This document shows, one piece after another, positions 54,562 through 63,701 of a DNA stretch of 64,000 nt. Source of the stretch: Gimesia algae. GTDB lineage: Bacteria > Planctomycetota > Planctomycetia > Planctomycetales > Planctomycetaceae. The notes beneath the pieces were generated by a model. That model worked only from the letters and a program-made list of their open reading frames with translations. It ran no database searches and was not told the DNA's origin. Where the stretch lies: NCBI RefSeq assembly GCF_007746795.1, contig NZ_CP036343.1:3900369-3964368 (forward strand), in the 5' to 3' direction. Position 1 is the stretch's first letter, and each line of letters opens with the position of its first letter. The position numbers were made by a program, and so were the translations under genes.

Positions 54562-56040
54562 ATGCAAAAGTATCGAAAACTAATATTTGCATACAAGTGG
54601 CACATCTGCTGTGTTCTCTGGTTGTCTGTGCTGTTCAATGGTTGCGCTGCATTTCATCCTCTGAAAGGAGTCCCCGCTCAATACCTGCCTACAGAATATA
54701 AAGGGGAAATTCGGTCAGGAAAGGAAACCATCGATCTGTCATTGCTGCGTCAACCTGCCCCCAAACATTATCTGTTAGATTCAGGCGATGTATTAGGTGT
54801 CTATATTGAAGGTGTCCTGGGTCAGTTTAAAGATGTACCTCCCGTCCACTTTCCACAGACACAGGAGGTCGCCCCCTCGCTGGGTTACCCGATTCCGATT
54901 CGTGAAGATGGTACAATTTCTCTACCACTCATTGGAACCGTCTTTGCTCGTGGGTTGACGCTGACACAACTGGAAGAAACCATTCGTCGCAAATACACCA
55001 CTGAAAAAAGTATTTTGCGGGAAGGCCGTGATCGTATCCTGATCAGCCTGCAAAAACCTCGTTCATATCGAATACTTGTAATCCGCCAGGAAAACTCTAA
55101 CGATATCGTAGGTACTACCATTGGTAACCTGAACGTAGGAAGATCAAAACGAGGCACAGGGCGGGTCATCAATCTCCCTGCTTATAATAATGACGTACTG
55201 CATGCACTCGCGGAAACGGGAGGCCTGCCCGGGCTGGACGCCGAAAACTCCATATACATCATCCGAGGCGGGGCGCATGGAATGAATCAGCCACTCTGCC
55301 CACAACCCATTCAGACCGGTACTCATACATCAGACAACGCTCACACGGATCAGAACATTCAGCAGGTCTCTGATTCCTACACTCCGATTCCGCACTATTC
55401 GCCGACTCCCGAAGACCCGGAATTCCAGGTTGGACAGCCTCTCTATTCCAGCGACGGAAGTTTTTATTCCGGTGACTATATGGCACCGACCATCATCAAC
55501 GACTCCACGATGCAGCGCTCGGGAATCATCAAAATACCGATCCGCCTGAATCCTGGAGAACAGGTACATCTCACGCGCGATGATATTCTTCTACATGATG
55601 GCGACGTCGTATTTATTGAATCACGAGATACGGAAATCTTTTATACGGGTGGCTTACTGGGTGGCGGACAATATACTCTACCCCGTGATTATGACCTGGA
55701 CATCCTGGGGGCCATTTCGATTGCCCAGGGATCACAAGGTGGCGGAAACAGTAAATCGGCTGGAGGCCCGTCAGCCTTAAATCAGGATGTCACCATCAGT
55801 GCGAGTAACGCCATCATTCTAAGACAGTTGCCTAATGGGACACAACTGCCGATCAAAGTAGATCTCTATGAAGCAGTGCGCACTCCCAGTCAGCGGGTTT
55901 TAATTCAACCCGGTGACTACGTCATCCTGCAGTACACTAAATCCGAAGCCATCGGTGCATTCATCGAAAGACACCTGCTGGAGGGTGCCCTGTTCGGACT
56001 GGCAGCATCCAATCTTCAGGGAGGTGGTGGAAACAGATAG
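54562..56040 (+). CDS. Wza-type polysaccharide export lipoprotein with SLBB domains
   Basis: From ATG 54562 it has 492 residues with a lipoprotein signal (LWLSVLFNGC, C28). The frame opens at TTG 54493, but the upstream part is not signal-like. The poly-export domain reads YLLDSGDVLGVYIEGVLGQ, PIREDGTISLPLIGTVFARG and LTLTQLEETIRRKYTTEKS, the Wza pattern. SLBB-like segments (SYRILVIRQENSNDIVG, HALAETGGLPGLDAENSIYI; FYTGGLLGGGQYTLPRDYDL) follow, with a low-complexity insert at about 245-310. It would form an outer-membrane pore for exopolysaccharide. No Wzc or polymerase gene is adjacent. Confidence 0.88.
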   Translation: MQKYRKLIFAYKWHICCVLWLSVLFNGCAAFHPLKGVPAQYLPTEYKGEIRSGKETIDLSLLRQPAPKHYLLDSGDVLGVYIEGVLGQFKDVPPVHFPQTQEVAPSLGYPIPIREDGTISLPLIGTVFARGLTLTQLEETIRRKYTTEKSILREGRDRILISLQKPRSYRILVIRQENSNDIVGTTIGNLNVGRSKRGTGRVINLPAYNNDVLHALAETGGLPGLDAENSIYIIRGGAHGMNQPLCPQPIQTGTHTSDNAHTDQNIQQVSDSYTPIPHYSPTPEDPEFQVGQPLYSSDGSFYSGDYMAPTIINDSTMQRSGIIKIPIRLNPGEQVHLTRDDILLHDGDVVFIESRDTEIFYTGGLLGGGQYTLPRDYDLDILGAISIAQGSQGGGNSKSAGGPSALNQDVTISASNAIILRQLPNGTQLPIKVDLYEAVRTPSQRVLIQPGDYVILQYTKSEAIGAFIERHLLEGALFGLAASNLQGGGGNR

Positions 56041-56084
56041 TTTCTATCATCGCCGCTTTACTTTGAAGTTTCAGTCATACCCGA

Positions 56085-56894
56085 TTATTTCTGGATGACG
56101 AAACCTTTGTCAGTATCAGGTACTGCCAGCAGCGCCTTGCCTGTGTACACTTTACCCTTCTTCGTATTGCGGCCGATCAACAGCAGCTTGTCATTGACCC
56201 GATCGATCCCTAAAGCGCAGTCCAGGTCATATTTCGCTAAAAAATTGAGCTCAACATCTGCCGTGAGTAATTCGGAGCCATAGCAGCCAAACCACCATTT
56301 GTTTTCAGCGAAGGTTGCCGTTTGGATTCCCATCAACGTGTAACCGCTTTTCAAGACATGCTTCTTGATGAATTTAAAGCTGGAATCATATTCATAGAGA
56401 TAATTTTCGTTTACGCCTTTAGGCAAGCCGCCCACTACGAGAAACTTGCCAGCATGGCAGGCAATTCCTCCTGCTCCAAAAGTCACTTCGGGAGTCTGAT
56501 GTTTGGCAATCAACAGCAGCTTATCCAAATCATAGACATAAACCCAGGAATCGGCTTTCCCCGCGGGATTATTAAAATCACCGAAATTCACCGCAACGAA
56601 AACTTTGCCGGCATGGTAACAGAGATCCCCATGGTGATTTCCCACGGGGATTTTTACCAGGACTTTTCCAGAAGAGTTGGTTTTCACCAGTTGGGTTGTG
56701 AAGCTCCAGAAAATGTTTCCCTGCCCGTCAACGCAGAGTCCCTGCAGGTGATGGGGATAAGTCCCCTCACATTGAGTATTCGTATAGGCTGGCTTTTCAA
56801 GAGTCGCTGCAGATGGTGTCTCCCCATGAGTTGGTGAGACCAGTCCAGTAATAATGAAAAACCCCAGGATGAAATGCCGATTTTGCGACTTCAT
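56085..56894 (-). CDS. Secreted propeller-like protein of unknown function
   Basis: From ATG 56894 (AGGAG about nine bases upstream) it has 269 residues with a signal peptide (FILGFFIITGLVSPTHG). The rest is beta-rich with short repeated units (LQGLCVDGQGNIFWSF, GDLCYHAGKVFVAVNFG, GGIACHAGKFLVVGGLPK), resembling an NHL- or lactonase-like propeller. No catalytic residues can be assigned. Convergent with the export gene, about 45 bp apart. Confidence 0.7.
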   Translation of the reverse strand: MKSQNRHFILGFFIITGLVSPTHGETPSAATLEKPAYTNTQCEGTYPHHLQGLCVDGQGNIFWSFTTQLVKTNSSGKVLVKIPVGNHHGDLCYHAGKVFVAVNFGDFNNPAGKADSWVYVYDLDKLLLIAKHQTPEVTFGAGGIACHAGKFLVVGGLPKGVNENYLYEYDSSFKFIKKHVLKSGYTLMGIQTATFAENKWWFGCYGSELLTADVELNFLAKYDLDCALGIDRVNDKLLLIGRNTKKGKVYTGKALLAVPDTDKGFVIQK

Positions 56895-56979
56895 AACAAC
56901 TTTCTCCTTCTCAATCACTGTTTCTCTCTGCAAGATGAAAATCATTGTCCCGCACTTTGGATCTCATTTCAACAGCTGA

Positions 56980-57276
56980 CTAATCTGCCGAAATCAGGTC
57001 CGGGCCGTCACCTGCTCTTTTTTCATAAGTCCCTTTTGATGACTTCACATACTTGGTAAACCCCAGTTCGCCCAGACGTTTATCATCATTGATTGTCCGC
57101 TTAGCGGCAGCGTCCGACCATTTACCCGAAAAATAAGCAGCAGTAATCACTTTGCGGACTGGCTCTCCTGTCTCCGGGTGAGTCGTCAGAATTGGATCAC
57201 TCATTCTCTGGATCACTTCAAACCGTTCTCCTGCTGAACCATCTGGAAGAACAACTTCGTAAACATAAGTAGGCAT
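56980..57276 (-). CDS. FmdB-like small protein lacking zinc-ribbon cysteines
   Basis: A 98-residue protein whose first 50 residues follow the FmdB/zinc-ribbon pattern: MPTYVYEVVLPDG, RFEVIQRMSDPILTTHPETG and EPVRKVITAAYFSGKW. FmdB proteins normally have CxxC before FEV and CPxCG after it; here those positions are non-cysteine (VVLPDG and HPETG), so no zinc can be held there. Function of the family is unclear even in standard members. It starts with ATG at 57276 and lies upstream of the propeller-like gene. Confidence 0.75.
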   Translation of the reverse strand: MPTYVYEVVLPDGSAGERFEVIQRMSDPILTTHPETGEPVRKVITAAYFSGKWSDAAAKRTINDDKRLGELGFTKYVKSSKGTYEKRAGDGPDLISAD

Positions 57277-57837
57277 TGGCTACTATTTTACCTCTCAATT
57301 AAACAGACATATTACCAGAACGGGATTGAATCAATGTGATGAACATAAATTTGATTAACTGAACTTCAGATGCAAACCGGAATGCGTATCCCATCATTAT
57401 AACGTAGCACGCGCCGGAAAACGAACCAGCAGAAAGATACCAGACAATCAGCCGATTCAACGCCAGCATGCCAAACAGGAAACTACTTCCATCGAATCTG
57501 CCATTACGAATAGAGTTTGTAAGCCTGAGTCGATTAAGTCTATTAAAAAGCTTAAATTTGTCTGTGAGTCACCAGTTCAAACCGTGTTTGAACGTCACAA
57601 ATCCCGTTTTCTCAGAACAATATCGAAACAAAAGAATCCTCATTCACCCTCTATCAAATCATATCCCATCCGTCAAAGGCGGAAAAGGTACTCATTTTTG
57701 AGGCTCAAGCTTCAGAATTAGTGACTGGTATATCTGGACCCCGCCAGCTAGAATCTGTTAGCATCAAGAATTGCTAGACCCAGATCGACTCACATACGTA
57801 TACACAGCGTGGGTAATTTTTTACAGGAGAACAGTCA
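57277..57837. other. Intergenic region between FmdB-like gene and hpf
   Basis: A 560-bp divergent intergenic region. It holds a perfect 8-bp-arm palindrome, GTTCAAAC-CGT-GTTTGAAC (57575-57593), about 245 bp upstream of hpf. Promoters for both directions should be here but none stands out. No coding sequence is supported. Confidence 0.5.
57575..57593. promoter_or_regulatory. Perfect palindrome GTTCAAAC-N3-GTTTGAAC
   Basis: Exact 8-bp arms around CGT. With only three bases between them it is more likely a dimer-binding site in DNA than an RNA hairpin. The bound factor is unknown. Confidence 0.45.
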
Positions 57838-58230
57838 GTGCAAGTTGCGATTACTTGTCGGCATGGCAGTGTTTCAGATAGTCTGCGTGATTATATTACT
57901 GAAAAATCTGAGAAGTTACTGACGTACTTTGAGCGGGTAACTGCAATCCAAATTACTATCGACCAGGGTGAAAATCAGAACCGGGTCGAGATTCTCGTTG
58001 ATGCAGAGCATAAACATAATTTTGTTGCCCATGCAGAAGGCGATGAAGTGAAATCAAACTTCCACTCTGCTTTGAGCAAGATGGAACAACAGATTAAAAA
58101 ATACAAACAAAAGATTCAGGACCATCGCCGCGATCTCCCCATGAATGAAATTGCGGAAAATGGACTGGCAGAAGCAGAGTCCGCAGAAGCAGAGTCCGCA
58201 GAAGCAGAGTCCGAAGAAGAATCGGAATAA
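57838..58230 (+). CDS. hpf: Ribosome hibernation promoting factor
   Basis: HPF/YfiA binds the 30S subunit and stops translation in stationary phase. The 130-residue protein has the family pattern (QVAITCRHGSVSDSLRDYIT, EKSEKLLTYFERVTAIQITI, VEILVDAEHKHNFVAHAEGD, SKMEQQIKKYKQKIQDH). It starts at GTG 57838, with AGGAGA nine bases upstream. The C-terminal tail is a short repeat (AEAES three times, then acidic), not the dimerisation domain of long HPF. It heads the row with ptsN, an HPr gene and ptsI, much like the rpoN-hpf-ptsN neighbourhood elsewhere. Confidence 0.93.
   Translation: MQVAITCRHGSVSDSLRDYITEKSEKLLTYFERVTAIQITIDQGENQNRVEILVDAEHKHNFVAHAEGDEVKSNFHSALSKMEQQIKKYKQKIQDHRRDLPMNEIAENGLAEAESAEAESAEAESEEESE
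58168..58212 (+). repeat. Three perfect 15-bp tandem repeats in the hpf tail
   Basis: GCAGAAGCAGAGTCC is repeated three times without change, encoding AEAES each time. Exact copies in frame suggest recent slippage or ongoing length variation that keeps the reading frame. Confidence 0.9.
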
Positions 58231-58419
58231 TTCTGGACCTCAGTCTGTTTTTTACTGGGTGTTGAAGAGAACTCGTTTACAATATTTATAGTGTGGCTCG
58301 CGGTGTGGGGATTGAAATGAAATCAGCACCGGGTGTCATAATTCACAACATTAGTTTTGCATATTCACTGCAAACACTGATAATTTTTGCAGATGTAGTT
58401 AGTTAGAAGGAAAGAATAC

Positions 58420-58893
58420 ATGAAGTTAACAGACTTCGTGGTTTCGGACGCGATCATTCCGGAATTGAATGTCACTACCAAAGAAGAAGCGATCCGTACG
58501 ATGGTTGCCGGTCTGAAGGACGCAGGCAGCATTTCAGCAGATGATGAGGAAGGTATAGTCTCAGCAATTCTCAAACGTGAAGAGTTGGGATCAACGGGAA
58601 TTGGAAATGGGGTCGCAGTTCCTCATACCAAGCACTCCTCAGTGGAAAATTTGACAGCTGCAGTTGCATTGTCCTCTGATGGCGTTGATTTTGCCAGCCT
58701 GGATGGAGAAGACGTCTTCATTCTGTTTCTGCTGATTTCACCCTTGGATCGTCCTGGTGACCATTTACGTGGATTAGAAAACATTTCCCGCCACCTGAGA
58801 AATCAAAGCTTCTGTAAGTTTTTACGTCAGTCCAAAACCGTAGAAGACATTGTAGAATTGCTGAATGAGGCTGACAGTAATCAATTGGATTAA
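58420..58893 (+). CDS. ptsN: PTS EIIA component, PtsN (nitrogen-PTS) type
   Basis: A 157-residue single-domain EIIA of the PtsN/fructose type. The phosphorylatable His is H69 in [29 protein letters not shown] and [17 protein letters not shown] are family motifs. ATG at 58420 has AAGGAAAG upstream. No sugar-specific EIIB or EIIC is in the window, so it probably acts as a regulator rather than in sugar uptake. It lies between hpf and the HPr gene. Confidence 0.92.
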   Translation: MKLTDFVVSDAIIPELNVTTKEEAIRTMVAGLKDAGSISADDEEGIVSAILKREELGSTGIGNGVAVPHTKHSSVENLTAAVALSSDGVDFASLDGEDVFILFLLISPLDRPGDHLRGLENISRHLRNQSFCKFLRQSKTVEDIVELLNEADSNQLD

Positions 58894-59125
58894 GGTGAGT
58901 GCTAGTGTTGTCAGGGAAAACCCTGTTCGAAAAAGACTGACTATTCCTGCCTAAGTTAACCATATTTCTGATATTCAGAACGCATGCTTCGCTGTGGCTC
59001 CTGGTTGATTGAACTAAGTGGAAAGGGGTAATTACGAAATCTCACTGAAAACAGTTGTCATTCCCTCATTATCTCCATGAGAGTCATTTGTTTTCAGGTT
59101 GCTTTTGTAGTTATCAGTTAGTGCC

Positions 59126-59428
59126 ATGCAAGAATCTGTTTGCCGTCAGATTGTCACTGTCAAAATGAAACAAGGGCTTCACCTTCGTCCTATCTCAGAA
59201 ATAGTACGAATCGCCCGTGACTACTCTTGCGATTTTAAGATTTCGAACGGGGATCAATCTGGAAACGCCAAGGAGGTCTATGATCTGCTTGAGTTAAGAG
59301 CGCTGCCCGAGACTCAACTTGTCCTGGAAGCGAATGGCGATGACGCCAGCAAAATGATGGAAGAAATTGTTCAATTTTTTGAATCAGGATACAAGAAATT
59401 CGAAGAATTGACTGATCTGCCAGAATAA
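59126..59428 (+). CDS. HPr family phosphocarrier with Glu at the Ser46 position
   Basis: A 100-residue HPr. The active His is H19 in [16 protein letters not shown]. The regulatory Ser46 of Gram-positive HPr aligns with Glu50 ([13 protein letters not shown] instead of the usual NxKSIMGVMSLGA), 31 residues after the His, as expected. It carries phosphate from EI to EIIA. It lies 74 bp upstream of ptsI. No clear ribosome-binding site precedes the ATG at 59126. Confidence 0.9.
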   Translation: MQESVCRQIVTVKMKQGLHLRPISEIVRIARDYSCDFKISNGDQSGNAKEVYDLLELRALPETQLVLEANGDDASKMMEEIVQFFESGYKKFEELTDLPE

Positions 59429-59502
59429 TCCCGTACAATTCGACTGCGTGGTACACCGCCAGTTGCCTGTCTGTTGAAAGCGCCATATTAGGCTCTGAAT
59501 GA

Positions 59503-61266
59503 ATGCTTGTTAAACGTGGTATCGCTGTTTCTCCGGGAGTCAATTTCGGCCCCGCACTCATTCTGGGTGCGGAGGACTTTCGCATCCCACGACAGTTCGT
59601 CAGCGTCAATGCCATCGATACCGAAATCGCTCGTCTGAAATCAGCCCTTGATGCTGTCTGTGAAGAAATCGCTGAGAACGAGCGACTGGCCTCCGATAAA
59701 TTAGGCGAACAGTACGGGGCCATCTTTGCTGCCCATTTACAGATGGTCAGTTCTCCCCGATTACGGGAAGAGATCGAAACCCTCATCCGTGAAAAATGCT
59801 ATTCACCAGAGCATGCTTCCAGCCGGGTATTCCGACGGTATACCAAACTGGTTCAACACCTCGGCGATAATTATCTGGCAGAACGCGCCAGTGACATCAT
59901 CGATCTCGAAAAACGCCTCCTCAAACAACTGCTGGGAGAGAAACGCGAAGAGCTTTCAAATCTGACAACTCCTATTATTGTCCTGGCAAACAATCTCACT
60001 CCCAGCGAGACAGCCGGACTGGCTAAGGAATTTGTCCTGGGCTTTGCCACTGAAGTCGGTGGGCGCACCAGCCATACCTCCATCCTGGCAGGTGCCCTGG
60101 AAATACCAGCAGTCGTCGGCCTGGGTGAGTTTCTCTCAGACATTTCCGGTGGTGATATGGTCATTGTTGATGGCAACAATGGCGAAGTCATCATCGATCC
60201 GGACGAGGAAACACTCGCCAAATACAAAGATACCGGCGAACGACAGCGATCAATGGCCGCCCGGCTGGCATCCCGCCGAAAAATCCGCTCCGAAACCAAA
60301 GATGGCACTCGAATTCACGTCATGGGAAACATTGAGTTTCCAAATGAAGTCGAGCACTGTACAGAACGGGGCGCCGATGGAATTGGCCTGTATCGAACGG
60401 AGTTTCTCTACCTGCAGTCCAATACGGAACCCACTGAAGAAGTCCATTACGATGCTTATTGCAGAGTCGTACAGGCTGCCCAGAATCGGCCCATTGTCAT
60501 CAGGACACTCGATCTGGGAGCCGATAAGATTCCCAGGGGATACCGACATCTGGCAAAAGAAGGTATGAATCCTGCGCTGGGCCTGAGGAGCGTAAGACTG
60601 AGCCTGCGAGATTTACCGCTCTTTAAAACTCAGCTCCGTGCGATTTTCCGGGCTGCCGTCCATGGTGACGTCCGGATCATGTTCCCCCTGATTTCCACTC
60701 TACTGGAATGGCGACAGGCCAAAATGATCGTCGGCGACGTACTCGAAGATCTCGAAGAGCGGGGAGTCGAATTTAACGCCAATATCCCTATTGGGATGAT
60801 GGTGGAAGTCCCTGCCGCGGCCCTGCTGGCAGAAGAGTTTGCAGAAGAAGTTGACTTTTTTTCCATTGGGACTAACGACTTAATTCAGTATACTCTAGCA
60901 GTAGACCGCTCTGACCCTGCGGTCTCACCACTCTACAACTCATCAGATCCTTCGATTTTAAGGCTGATAAAAATGGTGGTAGAGGCAGCAAAGAAAAAAA
61001 ATATTCCGGTGACCGTCTGTGGACAGATGAGTTCTGACCTGAAATCGATCCCCTTACTCGCAGGTTTGGGAATCAGGCAGATCAGTGCCACTCCACTGGC
61101 AATTCCGGAAGTAAAAGAAGTAATCAGACACCTGACAATCGCCCGGGCAGAGGAAATTGCAGCACACGCGATGACCATCGACGTAGCTCGGGATGTAGAA
61201 AGTTATTTAAGAGGAGAACTGTACAAAATCTGCCCTGACCTGTTTGATGAAGAACTGCCACTGTGA
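59503..61266 (+). CDS. ptsI: PTS enzyme I (phosphoenolpyruvate-protein phosphotransferase)
   Basis: EI takes phosphate from PEP and passes it to HPr. The 587-residue protein is of normal length. The N-terminal part has [18 protein letters not shown]; the phospho-His is H191 in [20 protein letters not shown]. The PEP-binding barrel shows [46 protein letters not shown] and [18 protein letters not shown], with the catalytic Cys in [10 protein letters not shown]. It starts with ATG at 59503. Together with HPr and PtsN it makes a regulatory PTS chain. Confidence 0.97.
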   Translation: MLVKRGIAVSPGVNFGPALILGAEDFRIPRQFVSVNAIDTEIARLKSALDAVCEEIAENERLASDKLGEQYGAIFAAHLQMVSSPRLREEIETLIREKCYSPEHASSRVFRRYTKLVQHLGDNYLAERASDIIDLEKRLLKQLLGEKREELSNLTTPIIVLANNLTPSETAGLAKEFVLGFATEVGGRTSHTSILAGALEIPAVVGLGEFLSDISGGDMVIVDGNNGEVIIDPDEETLAKYKDTGERQRSMAARLASRRKIRSETKDGTRIHVMGNIEFPNEVEHCTERGADGIGLYRTEFLYLQSNTEPTEEVHYDAYCRVVQAAQNRPIVIRTLDLGADKIPRGYRHLAKEGMNPALGLRSVRLSLRDLPLFKTQLRAIFRAAVHGDVRIMFPLISTLLEWRQAKMIVGDVLEDLEERGVEFNANIPIGMMVEVPAAALLAEEFAEEVDFFSIGTNDLIQYTLAVDRSDPAVSPLYNSSDPSILRLIKMVVEAAKKKNIPVTVCGQMSSDLKSIPLLAGLGIRQISATPLAIPEVKEVIRHLTIARAEEIAAHAMTIDVARDVESYLRGELYKICPDLFDEELPL

Positions 61267-61630
61267 CCGCCAAATGTCGAAAACAGCCGGTTCTCATATT
61301 ATCAACCTGTCAATAAGCACCAGATTTCTGATTGATGCCTGCGTGATCGTAGGCATCTCTCAGCCCATTTATACGTTTACAATTTGTCGTTGACTGAAAC
61401 TGATATTCAATAATTCAGCCAATGACCATCCAGCTCACCTCGGTGGTGAGTGGATTGCGTACAAACAAATTCCATCAAGACGAAATGTATTTCAAAATCA
61501 TTTCCTGACCCTGAAACTAAATCGTGTGAACAGAACAAGGAACAATATTGGATCTTCTCATCACCAACCCTGATATGTTTTATCAGTCTGAGGGAATTTC
61601 CTGCGTCCAGCTTCTGTTTTCAAAGACAGC
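61267..61630. other. Intergenic region after ptsI
   Basis: About 360 bp with a hairpin near 61334-61357 and otherwise no features. It should hold the promoter for the downstream pair of genes. A 124-codon plus frame (61450-61824) here is not supported as a gene, because it overlaps the next reading frame and lacks protein-like character. Confidence 0.4.
61334..61357 (+). terminator. Hairpin downstream of ptsI
   Basis: GATGCCTGCG-TGAT-CGTAGGCATC makes a 10-bp stem (one G-U) with a 4-nt loop, 68 bp past the ptsI stop. No U-run follows, so it may be a Rho-type or processing hairpin instead of a strict intrinsic terminator. Confidence 0.55.
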
Positions 61631-62161
61631 ATGAGCAAACCACCAGACTACCCCCGGGAAATCATTCAAAAGACGGCAACTGCCGCCTTAAAGGGTTATG
61701 CTGCAGCTTTCGTAATGCGATTTCAGAACCAACAAAGGTCCAATCAGATCGAAGTCCTGGTCTCATCACCACATCAGTTATCAATATTCGACTGGCAATT
61801 CATGCAACATTGCAGCCTGCCTGAATCGAATACCAGAACTGCTGTCAGAGACCAGCCAGATGAGTATCTGTTCTTGACCTTTAGCGACCTCACACAGGAA
61901 ATGATTCGACTCAGCAGTCGCATCATGAAACCTCTCTTTGATTGTGTTCAGCGGGATTTATTTCGCTGTGACGCAACTCATGCAACGAGGACTGCCTCCG
62001 CTGGAATTTTCCAGCATCTCTGCAGGCAACTGGCCGACACCACTATGGCACTGATTCATTCAATGCGTAGCAGGTCCGCCACACCCGTGACTGATGAGGA
62101 ATACAATTTTCGTCGTGTAACACGACAAAGGGTATTCCATGAAAAAGGAAATGCTGATTAA
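61631..62161 (+). CDS. Small unknown protein overlapping the RNase E/G gene
   Basis: A 176-residue soluble protein I do not recognise. It is mixed alpha/beta in composition with no signal peptide, membrane segment or known motif, and many Arg, Gln and Ser residues. Its frame ends 23 bp inside the start of the RNase E/G gene, suggesting translational coupling. Its start at ATG 61631 has no strong ribosome-binding site. Real coding is likely but not certain. Confidence 0.5.
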   Translation: MSKPPDYPREIIQKTATAALKGYAAAFVMRFQNQQRSNQIEVLVSSPHQLSIFDWQFMQHCSLPESNTRTAVRDQPDEYLFLTFSDLTQEMIRLSSRIMKPLFDCVQRDLFRCDATHATRTASAGIFQHLCRQLADTTMALIHSMRSRSATPVTDEEYNFRRVTRQRVFHEKGNAD

Positions 62162-63701
62162 TGTCCTCCAACCGGAGGAAAGTCGAATCGCCATCGTTGA
62201 AGATGGCATTCTCGAAGAACTTTATGTTGAACGAAACAGCCTCGAAAACCTGGTAGGAAATATCTACAAGGGAAGAGTTGTCAACATCGAACCCAGCATT
62301 CAGGCTGCGTTTGTTGATTTTGGTGTCGGCCGAAACGGCTTCCTGCATGTCAGCGATATTGAGCATCAATATTACAAACACCTCACCGAACAAGGTGACG
62401 GAAACGGTAAACCAGGACGCGGTCGAAACCAGAAGGGTCGCCGCGTGAATGAACGCAGCGTTGCCAACAAACCCCCCATTCAGGAAATTCTGAAACGGGG
62501 GAGTGAAGTTCTGGTACAGGTCATCAAAGAAGGGATTGGCAATAAAGGCCCTACCCTCTCAACTTATATCAGTATTCCCGGACGCTACCTGGTGATCATG
62601 CCTGGACTGCAACGGGTGGGTATCAGCCGCAAAATTGCTGATGAAGATGTACGTAAAGACCTGAGAACAATTCTAACCCAACTGGCCCCTCCACCGGGCC
62701 TCGGATTTATCGTGCGTACTGCCGGGATCGACCGGACTGCTGATGATCTCAAGCGGGACTTAAACTATCTGTTGCGCCTCTGGGGAACCATTGTAGGTCG
62801 TATTAAAAAACTACCCGCTCCCGTCGAGATTTATTCGGAGAGCGATATGATGATCCGGACGATTCGCGACATCTATAACAGCGAAATCGATACGCTCTAC
62901 ATCGACGAACCGACGGCGTATCAGAGAGCCAGAGACTTTATGAAAGTCGTGCTGCCCAAGCACGTCAATCGGGTCAAACACTACACTGGCAACGACCCCA
63001 TCTTCTACAACAGTAAACTGGATGATGAAATTTGCAGCATCCAGAATCGCCATGTCCCCATGAAAGGGGGCGGCTCGATTGTTATTGACCAGACAGAAGC
63101 ATTAGTCGCCATCGACGTTAACAGTGGAAACTATCGCGCAGATGACAATGCGGAAAAAACCGCGTTCAAAGTCAATATGAAAGCGGCTGAAGAAATCAGT
63201 CGACAAATCAGATTGCGTGACCTCGGTGGTGTGATCGTAATCGATTTCATCGATATGCGGGAAGAAAAACATCGACGTTCCGTGGAACGCAGATTAAGAG
63301 AACTCGTCAAACGTGATCGTGCCCGCACCAAAGTATTACGCATCAGTCCCTTTGGCCTGATCGAGATGACACGCCAGCGAATTCGCCCTTCTCTGCGGCG
63401 CAGCATGTATGAGGACTGTCCTTCCTGTCGCGGAACCGGCCAGGTCAAAACCGCCGAGAGCATGGCTATCGAAGTCATGCGAACCCTGATGACCACTGTG
63501 AATAAGAAAAACATTTCACGGCTCGTACTGAATGTACACGAAAATGTCGCCAACTATCTCAACAACAAGCGGCGGAAAGACATCACCCAACTGGAAGAAA
63601 CCGCTCAGACTTCAATAATAATTAACGCTCGTACAGATGTAGAGCCAGAACATTTAATGACCCGATGTTATGACGATATTGGAAATGAAGTAAATTTCTA
63701 G
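62139..63701 (+). CDS. RNase E/G family endoribonuclease
   Basis: A 520-residue enzyme of RNase G length, without the long scaffold tail of E. coli RNase E, that cuts single-stranded RNA. The S1-type domain (about 35-135) starts GNIYKGRVVNIEPSIQAAFV and has a Gly/Arg/Lys-rich insertion (residues 87-104, GNGKPGRGRNQKGRRVNE). The catalytic Asp residues are in ALVAIDVNSGNY and GVIVIDFIDMR, the Zn-link is CPSCRGTG, and RISPFGLIEMTRQR is the family signature. It starts with ATG at 62139. The next gene is rplU, a common order. Confidence 0.95.
   Translation: MKKEMLINVLQPEESRIAIVEDGILEELYVERNSLENLVGNIYKGRVVNIEPSIQAAFVDFGVGRNGFLHVSDIEHQYYKHLTEQGDGNGKPGRGRNQKGRRVNERSVANKPPIQEILKRGSEVLVQVIKEGIGNKGPTLSTYISIPGRYLVIMPGLQRVGISRKIADEDVRKDLRTILTQLAPPPGLGFIVRTAGIDRTADDLKRDLNYLLRLWGTIVGRIKKLPAPVEIYSESDMMIRTIRDIYNSEIDTLYIDEPTAYQRARDFMKVVLPKHVNRVKHYTGNDPIFYNSKLDDEICSIQNRHVPMKGGGSIVIDQTEALVAIDVNSGNYRADDNAEKTAFKVNMKAAEEISRQIRLRDLGGVIVIDFIDMREEKHRRSVERRLRELVKRDRARTKVLRISPFGLIEMTRQRIRPSLRRSMYEDCPSCRGTGQVKTAESMAIEVMRTLMTTVNKKNISRLVLNVHENVANYLNNKRRKDITQLEETAQTSIIINARTDVEPEHLMTRCYDDIGNEVNF

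Noticed and set aside
57755..57775. Sigma-54-like promoter (TTAGCATC ... TTGCTA) upstream of hpf
   Set aside because: The GG doublet is missing and the distance between the two parts is one base too long for -24/-12.
59978..60568. 196-codon plus-strand frame inside ptsI
   Set aside because: It is a shifted frame of enzyme I, whose own reading frame has all catalytic motifs.
61450..61824. 124-codon plus-strand frame before the RNase gene
   Set aside because: Overlaps the 61631-62161 frame, which is better placed and reaches the RNase gene start; composition is unlike a protein.
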